Positions 23,234 through 38,200 of a DNA stretch of 64,000 bases are shown piece by piece (the first letter of the stretch is position 1; the number at the start of each line of letters is the position of its first letter). The notes beneath the pieces were generated by a model that worked only from the letters and a program-made list of their open reading frames with translations, was not told the origin of the DNA and searched no databases. The stretch is from NCBI GenBank assembly GCA_037783415.1, contig JAZGTN010000164.1, positions 868,001-932,000 of the forward strand, in the 5' to 3' direction. This stretch comes from Leptasterias polaris. Lineage: Eukaryota > Echinodermata > Asteroidea > Forcipulatida > Asteriidae. A program made the position numbers and the translations under genes.

Positions 23234-26200
23234 CTATGCCACTCCTCCAATGGCTTTTGTAAGATCTTGCGCCATCAAGGTTGCTTCCTGAAACAGAGCA
23301 CTGAAAAGTAAACAAATAAAAATAAGTGTCAAAATAACTGCACAACACAACTTTTGAATTTTCTTACTGTTTTCTTCTGAATATGGAAAAAAATGTGCTG
23401 CCGAATTGAATTGAATATTTACACACAAATCAATTATGGACTCAGGGACTATAGTTTCATAAAGCTGTTAAAAGTAGACAATAGATATCAGATAATATTG
23501 ATGATAAAAATTGTTTTAAAAAACCTAACAAAATAAACCAAGCAGGGCACCAGGGACAGCATTCTATATTTCATACAGAAACGAATGTTTTGCATTTGTG
23601 CGACAGTGAAAATAATTTCATGAGTAGGAAGATTCCCGGCTTAATAGAACATTTCATCTTTCAATGAATGAAAGTATTCTCTTCATTGCACAAATGCAAA
23701 ACTTTAATTATTTCTTTTGTATAACATCCAAAGAGATCTTTGTCATCTGAGGATAAAACTATAAGATCCAACAAACTGTACAAGATTTTATTCTGGCAAT
23801 CACTCTACAAGGATGTTTACACATGGTGTAGTCTAGCATGCAATAATAAGAAAGAATGGGACAAAAATTCATGGGAGTACAATTAATGAACGCCATGCAT
23901 GCTTTAATTAATGAATGTCACGTGACCAACAATCCTCCAATCAAATGACAAGGATCTACTTGGGTGTTATATAGTACATACTATTTTGACGAAGTACATG
24001 TTTGTGTTTTTCTTATCGAACTGTTGTCATACTAGGCAGTTTTTAGCACTCGGGCAAATTTAGCAATTGGGCAGTCTGAAATGAGGGATAAGATTAGACT
24101 CACATATCAGATACAGTGTCTAGCTCTGCATCCTCAGATCCTTCCTGATTAATCCTTTCCAGCTCTTCCAACCTTGTACTCACAGCTGACAAACATGTCT
24201 TGATTCCTCCCACCTTCTTAGGCCCTGGACAAATAAGAAAGATATAAAAAAAGGATGAATCCATCTGGAAGGGAAGGCGAATCTCTGATAATAATCTACA
24301 AGGAAAATTGACTGAGTTAAAAATGTGTTTCTTGAAAGTTTCAATCAATGTACTCTTCAAAAAACCAAAATTACATCAACTCTTTAGGACGGTGGTGCCA
24401 ATAGTCTTTACTGACCTTTACTGATGGCATGTAGCACATGTAGAATGGCTAGAAGGCCCTCTGTTGACTTAACAGAGCCAGATGATGTAAACTGCTCCAT
24501 TTCTACCACGAATGAACTGCAAACAAACACAAACAATAATCACATAGAGAATTTAAGCACAATAAACAACTCTTTAAAGGCACCTGGCAGTGGTATTTTT
24601 TCAAAATAAAGCTTTTGTCATTAATATATACATTTTTATGAGTGGAATGTGAATAAACAATTTACTAAGGTTAAAAAATTGTATTTTTCTTTTAATTACA
24701 AATTAAAAAATAGGCCCCCCTTTACATGGCGCTGTTCGTGACGTCAATCGAGGCAGGAGAAAATGTGTAGTCTGGCCCCGTACATTACGTCTGGGTACCT
24801 GATCAGTATGATGCGTTTTCGTATTCGGACGTCACCACCCAATGCAATCCTAGGACAGTGTACAGTCAACTAATACGAGACGCCAGTTTATACGAGGTTT
24901 TTCACCGGTCCCGAACTGTCCCATGCGCGTTTCTATGTCTTAAAAACGGAAGATACGAGCATGGTCATAACGAGAACACGGATAATACGAGGTATTGTTT
25001 TTCCACCAGAAACATTTCGCTGGTAACCTAAGCTTCACTGCAACTTCCCTTGCACACTACTACCAATGAAAAAATCCCCGGGCTATCCAAGTGTTCGCTG
25101 CATAGCGCTGAAAACGACGTCGGACCGGACCACTTTGCCCTCGTTAGCCTAACTTTCGATGCCCGTAACTGCCTATATTTGGGATCTGCAGGAAAAAAAT
25201 GCTGGCTGACCCCATCTTTAGTCGTTTTGCTGCATCCAGCAGCAATTTTCGCTGGAAAAATGCAAGAAAAAACCCCCTTTTGGATAACCAAACGAAACGT
25301 ACAATCTCACTACTTGCACGTGTATATACAACGTAAATGCAGGCACGTTCGAGTGGGGTCGATGTTCAATCGAGGCGAAGTCTTCCTCGATTGACGTCAC
25401 AAAAAGGGATGGGCGGAGTCGCCCCCAAACAACTTTATCTATTTTTTTAACATATAAATACTGACAAACAATTACTCAAAAAATTGTTTTATTGTTAATA
25501 TACATATACTCTTATATTTTAAAAAAAAAAAATTCTATTTCCAGGTGCCTTTAAATAGCTTATTTAGTTCAAACATCCTGTTCAAATTTTAGACTAAGAA
25601 AAGAAAGAAAAAACAAAAACATAACCCAAAACAACCCTCTTTCAAAATATACAATCTTCGAACAAATAAGACTCAAGCATAAGTTGAGACAACAGGAATA
25701 CCAATAGAAGTTAGTTACCTGAGCATGGCTTGAGTTCTTGTGACCAATCCAAGAAGGAAGGAAGACAGCGTTGGTAACTCAGCAACATTCTCACATCGGT
25801 CAAGGCCTGCCCCATGTACATAACGAGTGATCTCATCAAGCACAGCGGTAGTGATAGACACCATTATCTCATGACTCTCAATTCCAATTACTGTCTGCTT
25901 CTGGTGGTAGCAATGAAGGACTTCCCGCACCGCTGGTTTGATCTCAGACAGCGTCTTAAAAGGTCAGAAACAAAGAGAGATGAAGATGCTTGCTTCCCTG
26001 GTACTGCCCTGGGTCAATTTCCTTGATCAGTTAACCATGTTAAGTCAAAATAGCTTATGATGTATATCAGATGTGATTGGTTCTCAAACTGAATTTGATT
26101 TATAGCAGACCAAGTGAATGGGCAATCTGTTCTGCTTATGGAAGTCCCTCTTGATTTCTTCAGCAAGTGTCTTGGAATATAGGCCCTTTTCGAAACCAGG

Positions 26201-29200
26201 GCTTCAGCTTAGCCTTCATCAGTAAGTTTCAAAATGTACGGAGCTTCAAACAGACAGAAAGAGCCTAACCCAAGCTGAAGCCAGAGTTTTGAAAAGGCCT
26301 CGAAGTTACTATGATATTGACTAAGGGAGCAAAAGAGTGGCAACTAGGTCTTAAATGGCCATTTAAAGTCGGCAGGGTCATGGCCATATGATAACGGCTC
26401 AGTCGTTTATCCAAAAACCTTTACAAGTTCAGAACAAATCTGACAGTTAGGCCTCAGCTTGCCTTGACTCTTGTGTTGAATTTCAATCCACATTGAGCAC
26501 TTAGTAGTTTCTTGCACAAATTTAGGTGCCAAGTATGCAACCTACCAACTTAATTGGGCCTGTGAAATTTGTGCTGCATGCAATGATGTGATAGCGCCCT
26601 CTTTTGACTCACATCCTCAGGCCATGTTTAAACACTCCTCACTATATTTATATCGCATGTTTAAACATGGCCATGTGATCTCCTCCCAACCAATCAGAAC
26701 GGATGAACTGTCCCAGGTATTTATGAATAAAGTGTCATACATTTTTAAGCATATGAACCGCATGAAAGGCACATCAGAGTCTATCCAATAATAATGTCTC
26801 CCACCTCATCAATTTCCTTCTTGTTGTCCTCTGAGACTCCCTGGTTCCTCCTTGCCAATGTCTTAATGACATTTACTAGAAGAGAAGGCATTGTATCCCC
26901 CATCATGCCATCTATGTTAGGCATCAGGCTTCTATTGAGATCCTGTTGACCCATCTGGTACAGAAGCCTTGTGGCGATTGGTAGGAACTCCATGCCATGA
27001 CCTGAGCAAGCAACACAAAACTATATTAATATGAAGTTCACTATGACAAGATCTCAAAGAGGTGACCATACAAAAATATAATATACTTTACTGTATGAGT
27101 TGCAACAATGTTTCCATACAAAAATCAAAATTACAATAATAGCAACTACAATCTATAGAAATTATGACCACTCTCCTTCAACAGCAATGTGCTAAAAACC
27201 ATCCACTACTAAAAAGTCAACATTGCACTTAAAAAGCCATGCTTTATTTCTAGTGTATACAGATTGGTTAAAAGGTGTCAGGGATATAAAACAGTTCCCC
27301 AACCCTGCACAGTTTATCAAATACTAATTGTTCTCTTTAAATTGTACCTGTTTTGAGGAGCAGCTGGCAGAAGTCGGCCACACCAGATTGGAATTCTCTA
27401 TCAGTGATCCCTAGCATGATGGTCTCACTACTCATGCTCAGGATAACCTGTAATTATTGCAGAAAAGGCTTCAGACTAAAACTAATAAAACTATTAAAAA
27501 CAGTTTTTCATTGTTTTTTTCTCTCTAAACCTATCTTTGCAAGTACTGAGTATACAGTGCTTAACTCACATCGTGTAGGGTAAAAACAAAATTATATTCA
27601 TTATCCACGATGCAAAAATTAACATCTATTAAACCTATCTTTGCAAGACAAAAAAGGATCATAAATATTGATTTGAAAAAGGCTTCAGAAAAGAGAGGGG
27701 CAAGCCACATAGGAAGGTGATTATACAATAGACAGACACAGAATGGATACCAGGAGCTGAGATCAAGAGCAGAAGCAGACACAAATGAAAATGGTTAGAT
27801 GAGATCAAGGAATTCACTGGGATATTACATGAAAGTGAGTACACCGAGTAGAGAGGAATGGAGATTCAATGAAGAGATTTTCCTCCTGCCGTGGGTTGAC
27901 ACAACTTGATAAATAAAACTTCCACAATTCATAAACTGTAATCTTCACAATCACTCTCTGATTGTATGATCCTTGTAGCAACAGTAGGCCCAATACACTT
28001 TATTAAATCAATTTTATGTGGCAAGAATCAGGATTCATGATTGCTAAAATCTATAAAAGGGACATGACAAAAATGACCCCTCCATGGTAAAGGGTAGTCT
28101 GATAGTAGCACTACAGACATTGTGTAATTCCTAACATGACAAAGACCAACCAACCAAGAAACCAGCAATCAAAATTAAAGTGAAGTCGTTCCTCACACAC
28201 AGAGTAATTAGCAATGAAGGGCAAGCACACAGCCTCTCGTAACCTAGAAACACAACATAATGTGGCAACTAAAGCGTTTGTCTATTCCAGTCGATTGCTT
28301 ATTAAGATACAGCTTAAAAATCAGCCATGTGATGCTCATCCATGGGAGAGAATACAACCCACCTTGAGGACGTTCTTTCCAAGGTCCAGTAATGTCTTCT
28401 CAGATTGACTTGAGGCAGTCCTCTTAGTAGCTGGACCATCAGACTCATCCTCCCCTGGGTCTGTCACCCTGTGTATCATGGGTAGTATCTCCCTATCTGC
28501 CCAAGTCATAAGCTCACTCAGGAAGTTGACTGCATCTCTGTTAAGGGTTTGATCTTGACCCTGAAATTGTGAATTCCAAACACAGTCAAGAACACAAAAA
28601 CTTTCTAAAATTAAACACAAACTAATAAAAAAATCACACATAATAAATTTAAACATTTGAACTGTCATTAAATAACGAAACAAATATTTGTCAAAAACAA
28701 AATGCATGGGAGAAAGCATAAATTGAGGCAACTACCGGTATAATACGACAAAAACATGATCCATCAACTAATTACTGGGATCTGGTTGAGGTAAGAACAA
28801 GTAAGACAAATGAAAGATAGTTAACAATTAATTATTAATTTGGAAGTCTAATCATCCTTACTCGCAGCTGAGAAACAGAATTGCGAAGGACGCAGCTACA
28901 TGTTTAAACTGCAGGCATGTAAAGGAGCTTTTGGCAGCCAGCCACCTTGACCCATATAAAGGAGCTTTTGGCAGCCAGCCACCTTGACCCATGTAAAGGA
29001 GCTTTTGGCAGCCAGCCACCTTGACCCATGTATGACCACAGCCATGTAAAGGAGCTTTTGGCAGCCAGCCACCTTGACCCATGTATGACCACAGCCATGT
29101 AAAGGAGCTTTTGGCAGCCAGCCACCTTGACCCATGTATGACCACAGCCATGTAAAGGAGCTTTTGGCAGCCAGCCACCTTGACCCATATATGACCACAG

Positions 29201-32200
29201 CCAAAAGTGTTAGATTTTCCAGGAGAAAAACCAGAGGGCCTAGAGAATAACCCTCATGGCACAAGAGAGAACCAAGCTGGGAATCGAACCAGAACCACAG
29301 TGGTGAGAGGCGAGCGCTTTACACACTAGCCATCCATGCCATCAAAAGGAAAATAAGATAAAAGAAGGGCGGATAACAATATGATCTTATGTGTAATGTG
29401 ACTTTCTCTGTTTCTGTCTTACTTACCGAGGCACGTGTTGCTAGATGGATGCTAAGCCTGCAGTGCATTTCTAGTGATTTGACCATGACCTCATCAGTCA
29501 AGAGGTCATTCAAAGGGTCAGGGGTCATCAGACGCTGCTCTAGACAAACCTAAAAAGGAAACACAATTAAACACATCTCCGATTTAAGATAACATTTTTA
29601 TTTTATAGTATCTTCCTCAAATGTTTGGGAAAAAAAGTTGAAATCTTACTTTTGAGACAAACCCATAAAGGCTATCCATGGAGATTAAACTTATCCAAAT
29701 ATTATAATCTGTGTCTCTTCAGTTTTATTTGTCAATCTTTGAGGGGAACACGGAAAAATTCAATCAAATCTTAGTTGAAAATTGCAGCCCCCAGTTTCTG
29801 ATCAGACATATGGCTGACTCATGGTATCAAACAAATTTACAGACAATAACAACAAGCGTTGAAACAAAACTAAAAATAAACCCACAAAATTGATAAAGTG
29901 TATCCTTACCAGAGTGTTTTTGAGAATAGAGGTGAGATCTTGAAGTTTATCAGCGCTTTCTGTCAGCAAGGCAGATAGAGTTGGGAAATGAGATAAGAGC
30001 CAGTCTAGGTACATCAGTGCAACGATCGGCTTGGGCTGTACAGGCTCACTAAAGCTGACTTTTCTAGATTTCTGTATCAAGAATAAGTTCAAATAAACTA
30101 CACATCAAGGATTCTGATTTTATTAATTCTGCACAAAACAATAACAAAGAAAACAACAAAAACAATAGCAGGTTTTAAATCCCGTTCCCAAAATTTTACA
30201 ACAGAAAAGTTCATATTAATGAAACAACAAACTAAGGATACTTGAATATGTGAGAGAGGTGAGTCATATTTTCGTGTCTAAAAATGTGTTTTTAACTCAA
30301 ATTTCAGCAATGATTAAAAAAATAATTTCAGATACATATTTCTGACGCATACTTTAAAAAAAGGATTGCAACTTAAAACATTTGTTAGCACCAAACAACA
30401 AATTTGATTAATGTCCTCCTTTTTATAAAGACTTACTCGTGGCATATCAAGGTGGGTGCCAACAGTTTACATCTGCAACTGACATTACATCCGGCAACAG
30501 ATGAAATCACTTTAAAGTTTGAAAATGACTTCCATTGTAAACTTACCTTTTTTCCTTTTGGGCTAGTCTTAAGTGTAGCCACCAACCAATCAGAGATGAG
30601 CTCAAGTACACTTGACCCATGACCCCAGGCTACAAGACATTCCAGTAGGGGTGCATAGTCATTAGAGGTGGCACTGGAGGACATATTCTTCAATGTTGTC
30701 AGGCAGCCACGGCTATTAAAGGCACAAAAGATTGCAATCAAATTTATGCACGCTGAGTATGAACAGGTAAGGAAGTTCTATTGACTCAGATTGTATACTT
30801 CTAAAGGAACATAAGTTTTTCAGAAAATAATACTTTGTTTTGTACTTTTTCAACCAATTTATTGACATATATATTTCTGTTTGTCTTTCAAAAGGACAGT
30901 TATTCTGTCATATTTCTAAACTGTTCTCTTAGAAAACAGACATGTTTTTTTCCTTTCTGATCATCACCAAAAATGTATTAAGTCTTTAAAATTGCAAGTT
31001 AATAAACGCCGAAGGGACACTGACTGGATAAATCTTTATAAATGCTTCAGTAAATCAGACAGATAGTGTGATAGGTGAGCTTAACAGCTATTTAAACAAA
31101 CAAATTTAACAACAAACTGAAACAAAACATACTAGGTGTTGAATGTTTACCTGAATGTTGGGATAGAGGACGATGGTACATAACCAGCTATGACCAAAAC
31201 AGCAGACAGAGCTCTTCCCTCCTGAGAAAATCAATAACATCATACTATAAAACTCTACATTCTCAATTGGTGGGTGATTAGTGGTGGACTTATAAGCAGT
31301 TGTAAGAGTTTCTGTGCGTGTTTGGCAGTGTGGGGAGGCACTTTGGCGAATTGCATACACAAGCAAATATTTCACGGAGTACCTGCAGTGAGGGTTTGGT
31401 GGCCCCGGTAAAAAGGCACTGCAAACAATGAATGGATTAACTATTTGGATGGATTTGTGCATGTTGCTTTTGTCGAAGACCGGTTTTTTTCACATACCAG
31501 CCAAGTTTTTGTAAAGACAGATTACACTGCATTGGATGCCATCTGTCCGACTGGGCATGGGCCGATGATTGGTAGTTAAATGATGATTGGTAGTTAAATA
31601 ATAACTTGTCAACGGTCTGATTATGCTTCAGAAACACGACCATAACAAAAATTGAGCAAACAAATCCGTAAATGTCAAAGAGAAAACATCCATATGAATG
31701 TCTTAACGGCTAGAAAAGTTGCCTTTTGACTGAAAATAATCCCGCACATGTAACAGTAAAAAGGTTTTCAATCCTGAAGCAACCTGGTTCAAGGAAATTA
31801 TGATATCATAATACTTGCCTGGAATGCAGTCAGGAACTCTGGCAGAGCTTTGCTGAACCTGCTCACAAGTTTCTTCTTTGTGGTCTGATTTTCTGGCTGC
31901 AAAAGTGAAAACCAAAGTCACAAATTGACAGTAAATATTAAAAACACATAGACTTTTGCTGCAGACTTTAATAAAAATGAGTAACCACATCACTGATTGT
32001 TTGTAGGAGTTTGGGGTTAGGAGTACAAATAAATATTAGCATTGCAAAAAAGAACATTTCAAAAACATTTCTCAGCGTGTCGTGGCCAAGATTTCAAGCA
32101 CATCAGATTCTTGTTCATGACAATTATGTCACTGAGCAAGGCACTTCACCATAATTGCTTCTCATTACCCAGGTGTATAAATGGGAACCTGAGAGAGCTG

Positions 32201-35200
32201 AGACAGAGATGTGTTGAAGTAACTCCGTTCCGTTAGCTCTTACTTAAGTAGCTTGGCATTGTATGCTCCCCAGTAAGTTGAGAAAGTTTGAGGAATGGTC
32301 TGAATATGCCCAATGAATAGGGATGAAAATATCATAAAGAACCTTGACCTAGCTACTAGGATATGTGCTCTTAATATCAACTAAGTAATATTGTTATTAT
32401 TATAATCAGCATGAAGAGTTATTACCTTAGCTAGCTGATCAGAAATACCAGTCCAGAGGACAGCTATGATCTCCAGCATGCCCTCCATCACATCTGTGTC
32501 TTGTATTGTCAGAGTTTCTTCATCTTCTTCCCCATCTCCATGGCCGGCCTCATTCTCCTTCTCCTCTCCAGTCTCTTCGTCATCCTCAGCTTGGGCCCGG
32601 CCGTTAGTGGGTTGAGCTCGCCTGACACAGCCAAGAACACATTGACCAAGAAGCAAAAGAAACTGACCTGAAAGAGATGAAGATGTCAGTGACTTGATGA
32701 GTTGATAATACCCCAAGAAAGTCTTGCAGTGTGAGTTATTATAGAAATTTAGGAATTTAGAATTTAAGAAGAAGAATTTAGAATTTATTGTCCGCATCAA
32801 AAAAATACAGTTGTTTTGATCTGACATTGTAGGAAAAAAGACAAATCCTGGAAATTGGAAAGAAAATATTTCCTCTTGGTGAGGAAATGAAGCTCCCTGA
32901 ATGTACAGATTGTTACATTTCATAGGTTTACAGACTGTCTACTTCATTTCAAACAGACATATCTGAAAGTCTGTTCATAACCCAGGCAAGTCTTGTTATC
33001 TATATTTCAAGAAAATTTGAAGGTGCAGGGAGATCAGTAAAAAATCCTGACAAAATCACTGCCTGAGTTTTTATGCAACATAGCTGTATCGTGAATATCA
33101 AACTTCATGGGTTTCATAATGAAATGATCTAGTTCTGTCCTACACTAATGTATAAACTATACCCAGTGCTCTAAAATTTCTGTGGAACAAACCCACAAGT
33201 ACATGTAACTCAAGTGGAAATCAAACCCTTGACTTATCCCAAATGCAATAGTTATTTCAGTTAAATTCTAATAGATCTTAAATAGAGATAAAGACAGCAC
33301 TGTATACTCAGTACTTACCCGAGTCCTGTGAAAAACGGTGTATGGGTAAAACACAAATATTTTTTCATCCTCGATGCAAATTTAACATCTATTAAAAATC
33401 GTTGCGATATTGCAGCTAAAAAAAAAGGGATTCGAACTACCACTGGCTATTGGGCAATCGCGGTGTGGTAAGACATCTGCTCTAGAATGGCAAAGGTTGT
33501 GGGTTCGAATCCCAACCAAGTGACATGCCTGTGAATTGTTTTCGCAAAACTCAGGAAAGTACTGTGTATACAGTTGTTTAACACACACAAATAATATAAG
33601 CTAAATTCATTGGTTTACCACTGGCTATACCGGGCAATCTCGGTGTGGTAAGACATCTGCTCTAGAATGGCAAAGGTTGTGGGTTCGAATCCCAACCAAG
33701 TGACATGCCTGTGAATTGTTTTCGCAAAACTCAGGAAAGTACTGTGTATACAGTTGTTTAACACACACAAATAATATAAGCTAAATTCATTGGTTTACCA
33801 CTGGCTATACCGGGCAATCTCGGTGTGGTAAGACATCTGCTCTAGAATGGCAAAGGTTGTGGGTTCGAATCCCAACCAAGTGACATGCCTGTGAATTGTT
33901 TTCGCAAAACTCAGGAAAGTACTGTGTATACAGTTGTTTAACACACACAAATAATATAAGCTAAATTCATTGGTTTACCACTGGCTATACCGGGCAATCT
34001 CGGTGTGGTAAGACATCTGCTCTAGAATGGCAAAGGTTGTGGGTTCGAATCCCAACCAAGTGACATGCCTGTGAATTGTTTTCACAAAACTCAGGAAAGT
34101 ACTGTGTATACAGTTGTTTAACACACACAAATAATATAAGTTAAATTCATTGGTTTATAGTTTGCTTTAAAATGTTAATGAAGGTGGAATCTCTGATACA
34201 ATATCATTGTGAAGATAGATTTACCTGCAGTAGTGACTGACATGTGCCTGGGTGCATACTGATAAAAGACCCTGGCTGCAGCTGGGTTTGTCTGAATCAG
34301 AGCTATACACCGTTCAATCTGTACCTCTCCGGTCTTGGCTGATGGCTGCAGTGAATTGAAGAGTAGAGAGACCAGGCGGCGAGCTACAGGGGTGGAGTCT
34401 TGAACAAGCTGGGCAAGGAGGTTCTCCATGGGAACTATGTCCCAGTACTAAATTAATGGAAATGCCAAAGGTAAAGGAGAGGGGTGTTATAAAAGTAAAT
34501 CCCCAAATTATGCATTCAGTTCTATCTAAGCTGGTATTACATTTTTCTGGTCTGGGTTAAATGTCAGCGTAAGACTTTGACAGGGATGAGATTTGACGAA
34601 AGTGAAATTCCTGAAAAATTGATTGTGGGTCTGAGTACCGGGTCTGAGTACCGGGTCTGGGTAATCCCTTATTTTAAAACCAGAACCTCTCAGGTTTACA
34701 GACTCTGTGCATCATCAGAAACACAAAACTGCAAGTTTGGACACAGTGTAGACTAATCCTTTTTCTGTTTGGTGATGCTTTAATACTTCTTTCTAGAAAA
34801 TGTAAAGGCTTGAGGTGTTTTGGAGATAAACCTGAAATCAGCAAAAATCCTGAAAAATCACATGTCTGCTTTGAGCAAAACTACACTGAATCCTTTTATG
34901 TTAGGCCTATTGACATTTAAAGTTATTTATTTCCCTTTTTATGCACCTTCTGCCAGTCTTGTCGCTTTTTGTATTTTATCTTTGTTGTATTTTGACATTG
35001 TGTGAGGGCCGCAAATGATCAGCTGTGCTGGATGTGCCACCCTCGTCAAATATGGTTTTAAATAAATATAAATCAATAAAATAAACATAAAAATCATTGT
35101 CAGAAAAAACTATTTTGCCACCAAACTTGCTTTTCATCTCTGTGGGTCCAGGTTCAAATCCTACAATAGACAGGACCCTTACATGTGGATTGGTCTTTCA

Positions 35201-38200
35201 GCCCCTACCTGATTGCTCAGTACCTACCTGATTGCACTGTTGGATGTGTATACAATAACAAAAATAAAAGTATTACAAGTTTTCAAGAGTTACCTTAATG
35301 GATCTGAGTCCCTTCACCTTGAGTAACAGATCAACAAAGGCAACGCGTACTTTCTCAGATGAGTCGTGGATGAAATCTTTTAAGACAAGGAGTAGGCCTT
35401 TCATCAGTGGGTGACTGAGGTGGTTATCCAGCAAGAAGGTCAGGCCCTAGAGGAGTCAAATGAAGTCAAGGGTCAAATAACATCCAAGATTAATGTAAAC
35501 TAACCCAATGTAGGGGATGGGAGAGCTGAAAGAAGCAGTGTAAAAAGGACAAAAATAAAGACAAGAGGGAGGGGAGGGGTTAGAAGGTGGTGTCTGCAGG
35601 TCAAGGGTCAGAACAAATCTGGTTTACCAAGAAACACTTGAGCTTTGACAGCCAGAGACTGACGGAGGACAAGATAAAAATGGAACAACCATCTTAAGGC
35701 AGTGTTGGAATAATCTGCTCTGGAATAAAGGACTCATAGTTTAAGAAAGAAGTAGCTATTTAAACAAAATCAAAGAAACCTTGAAACCTGATTTTCTCAT
35801 ACCTTAAAAACGGCAACTCTGACATCTGCTGTACTGACATCAAACGCCATGTCTCTAACAAGCTTAGTCATGAATCCCTCTAGAGTGGGAGAAGGTATGA
35901 CCTCCCAGAAGACACTGGCAATACGGCATATTCCATGAATACCAGTCACACGAACAACAGGGCAAGGGTCCTCTAGAAGGTCCTATAGGGTCAAGGTTCA
36001 TTAGAAAAGATCAGTCAAATGCGATAATAATACCGGTCAACTCCTAAATCATTCCCCAGACATTTTTATCTTCTTGGGTGGGTAGCATAAAATTCCAAGC
36101 AGCTAATGTGGGTATAAATTAGAAACAATATAATTTGGGATTCACTGGTCTCCATTTATACAGCTGGATGACGAGAAGAAAGTTGAACGGAGGTGTCTTT
36201 CTAGAGAACACAAGGACCATGACTGCCTTGAGAAAGATTCCACCACACATTCTGATGCCTTAGCTCATAACAGGTTATTTCTGTTGGTCACTCTAGGACA
36301 CTTTGCCATAACACTCCCTTCTAAATCATGAATGTTCACTCTCAGTTAGGTCTAAGGACTTACTTATTAAGAATCCCCCAAATAGACTGTGCAAGTCTCG
36401 CAGGTATTCAAACTTCCGGGACCAAGTTAATCCCAACCATCTTGAATTTTACGTGAGCGCGATTCTGTTTCTTCAAATACTTTAGTTTAACAAAGTTTAT
36501 GGCTATAAAAATGATATATTATCGGGAAAGTAAAATTTAGCCATGAAATATATGAAAGTACTTTACTATCAAGTCAACAAAGACAACTCAAGAATAAGAC
36601 TTGACCTCCTATTCTGGTTGCCCAACTGACGATTTTGTTATCATTAAACCCCATGTAATGGTCACGCAAATTCGGGCAAGATTGGCAAATGTGGTTTCTA
36701 AAAAATAAGCATCCTCGTCCCAAGTTTTAATTTTGGTTCAATGTTAATTTTAACAAATTGTTTTTGTTATATAAAAATTTACATTTGTTTTAATAACAAA
36801 TTTCTATGGGTATTTTTCTTCAAGAATTAGTGTATAAATAGAGTTTAAAAAGAAGATTTGATTTCATAAAAAAATATAGTCTTTGTTTGAGTTTTCTCAT
36901 TTTGATACCCGCGAGACTTGCACAATCTAACAGAATCTAATGTTTGATGCATATAAATATTTGTGTATGTGTGCAATTCCCTTTTTAATGTTGAATGCAC
37001 ATGTAATTTATTGAAAGTATCTTTTTAATAATTGTTTGGTTTTAAAGTTTTTACATTGTATGTGGAATGTTCCCCTGTATCATTCAATACACCGATCCAT
37101 TAAGCCACGCCCATTTCTCATTGACCAATCACAACCGCGAAATCTGATCACCATTTGAGCCGTTTGGTGATCTTTGCACTAATGGTGATCGGGTTTCGCG
37201 GCTGTGATTGGTCAACTCGTAAGGCGGCGGGGCTTAATGGATCGATCTATTCAGCCTTTGGTTGCCATGTGATTTTTAATAAACTTTTAATGAATGAATG
37301 AATGAGAGAGAACTTTACCTGGAGAATGTCAAACTGCTTCTGTGTGAGGGCATCTGAGTCTTCCTTATTTGATTCAGGATCTTGAAGAGGAAAAGCATCC
37401 ATGAGGAGAGCTGCAGCATTAGCACGAACACTTGCATTAGCCACCTGGGACAAACAAACACAGTTTATTATGTATTCTTTATGTCAAACCTAAATATTTC
37501 GGATGCAGCTTTTGATGTCTAAAGATTGTTATTATAGCGAGAATACTTTGTAGGAAATAAGATCTGGATAAGACTAATAAGTTAAAAGAACAAGGATATT
37601 GACAAAATAAGTTAAAAGAAACTTAAAATATTAAGACTACAATCTTTCTCTGTAAAAACATTAAACTAAATAAAATAAATAACATAAATAAAATAAACTG
37701 GACGAGCCTTTTCAGCAAACCCAGTGTGCGGTGTGTTGTGCCATCGCTGGATCACCGCTACCCTGTGTCCAGTGAAAGCTTTTGCTCGGGTCATTTGGGT
37801 GCTTTTTAAGGTCAGCAAACATTATGGGTAGAAGATGTCTGTATGCTGTAGAGCATTAAAAGTGAAACCTGGGCATACAGTATGGAAAGGAGTGTACCCA
37901 AGTTATGGTTTACAAGTCCTTGGAATTGTTCATTTGGCTGAAATGAGAGCAGGACCAGCTTACCTTGACTGCTCTCCATATGATGGGTTCATACAGGGTC
38001 AAGAGCATCTTATCTACCCCTTGCTGTCTCTTCTGCTTGGTGAAGTAACTCAAGAGCTGTCAGACAACACAAAACCAACAACACTCATGAGATAATAATG
38101 TGTCTGCAATCAGTAATGTTTCATGACACCTTCTAGCTATCTACTCTCTAGAGCCATGACAGACCAAACTCATCAAATTCACATCAATCCAAGTGTTATG

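Noticed and set aside
28858..29264. Three long overlapping minus-strand open frames with repeated GQGGWLPKAPLH-like text
   Set aside because: They are translations of the minisatellite in three frames inside an NCAPG2 intron, with no splice or start context.
33630..33710. Possible cluster of functional tRNA genes in the 180-bp array
   Set aside because: The B box is perfect but no acceptor or D-stem of proper form could be drawn; shared non-tRNA body indicates a SINE-derived repeat.
33400..34160. CRISPR-like array
   Set aside because: The period is 180 bp with nothing variable between units; it is a tandem duplication in an animal intron.
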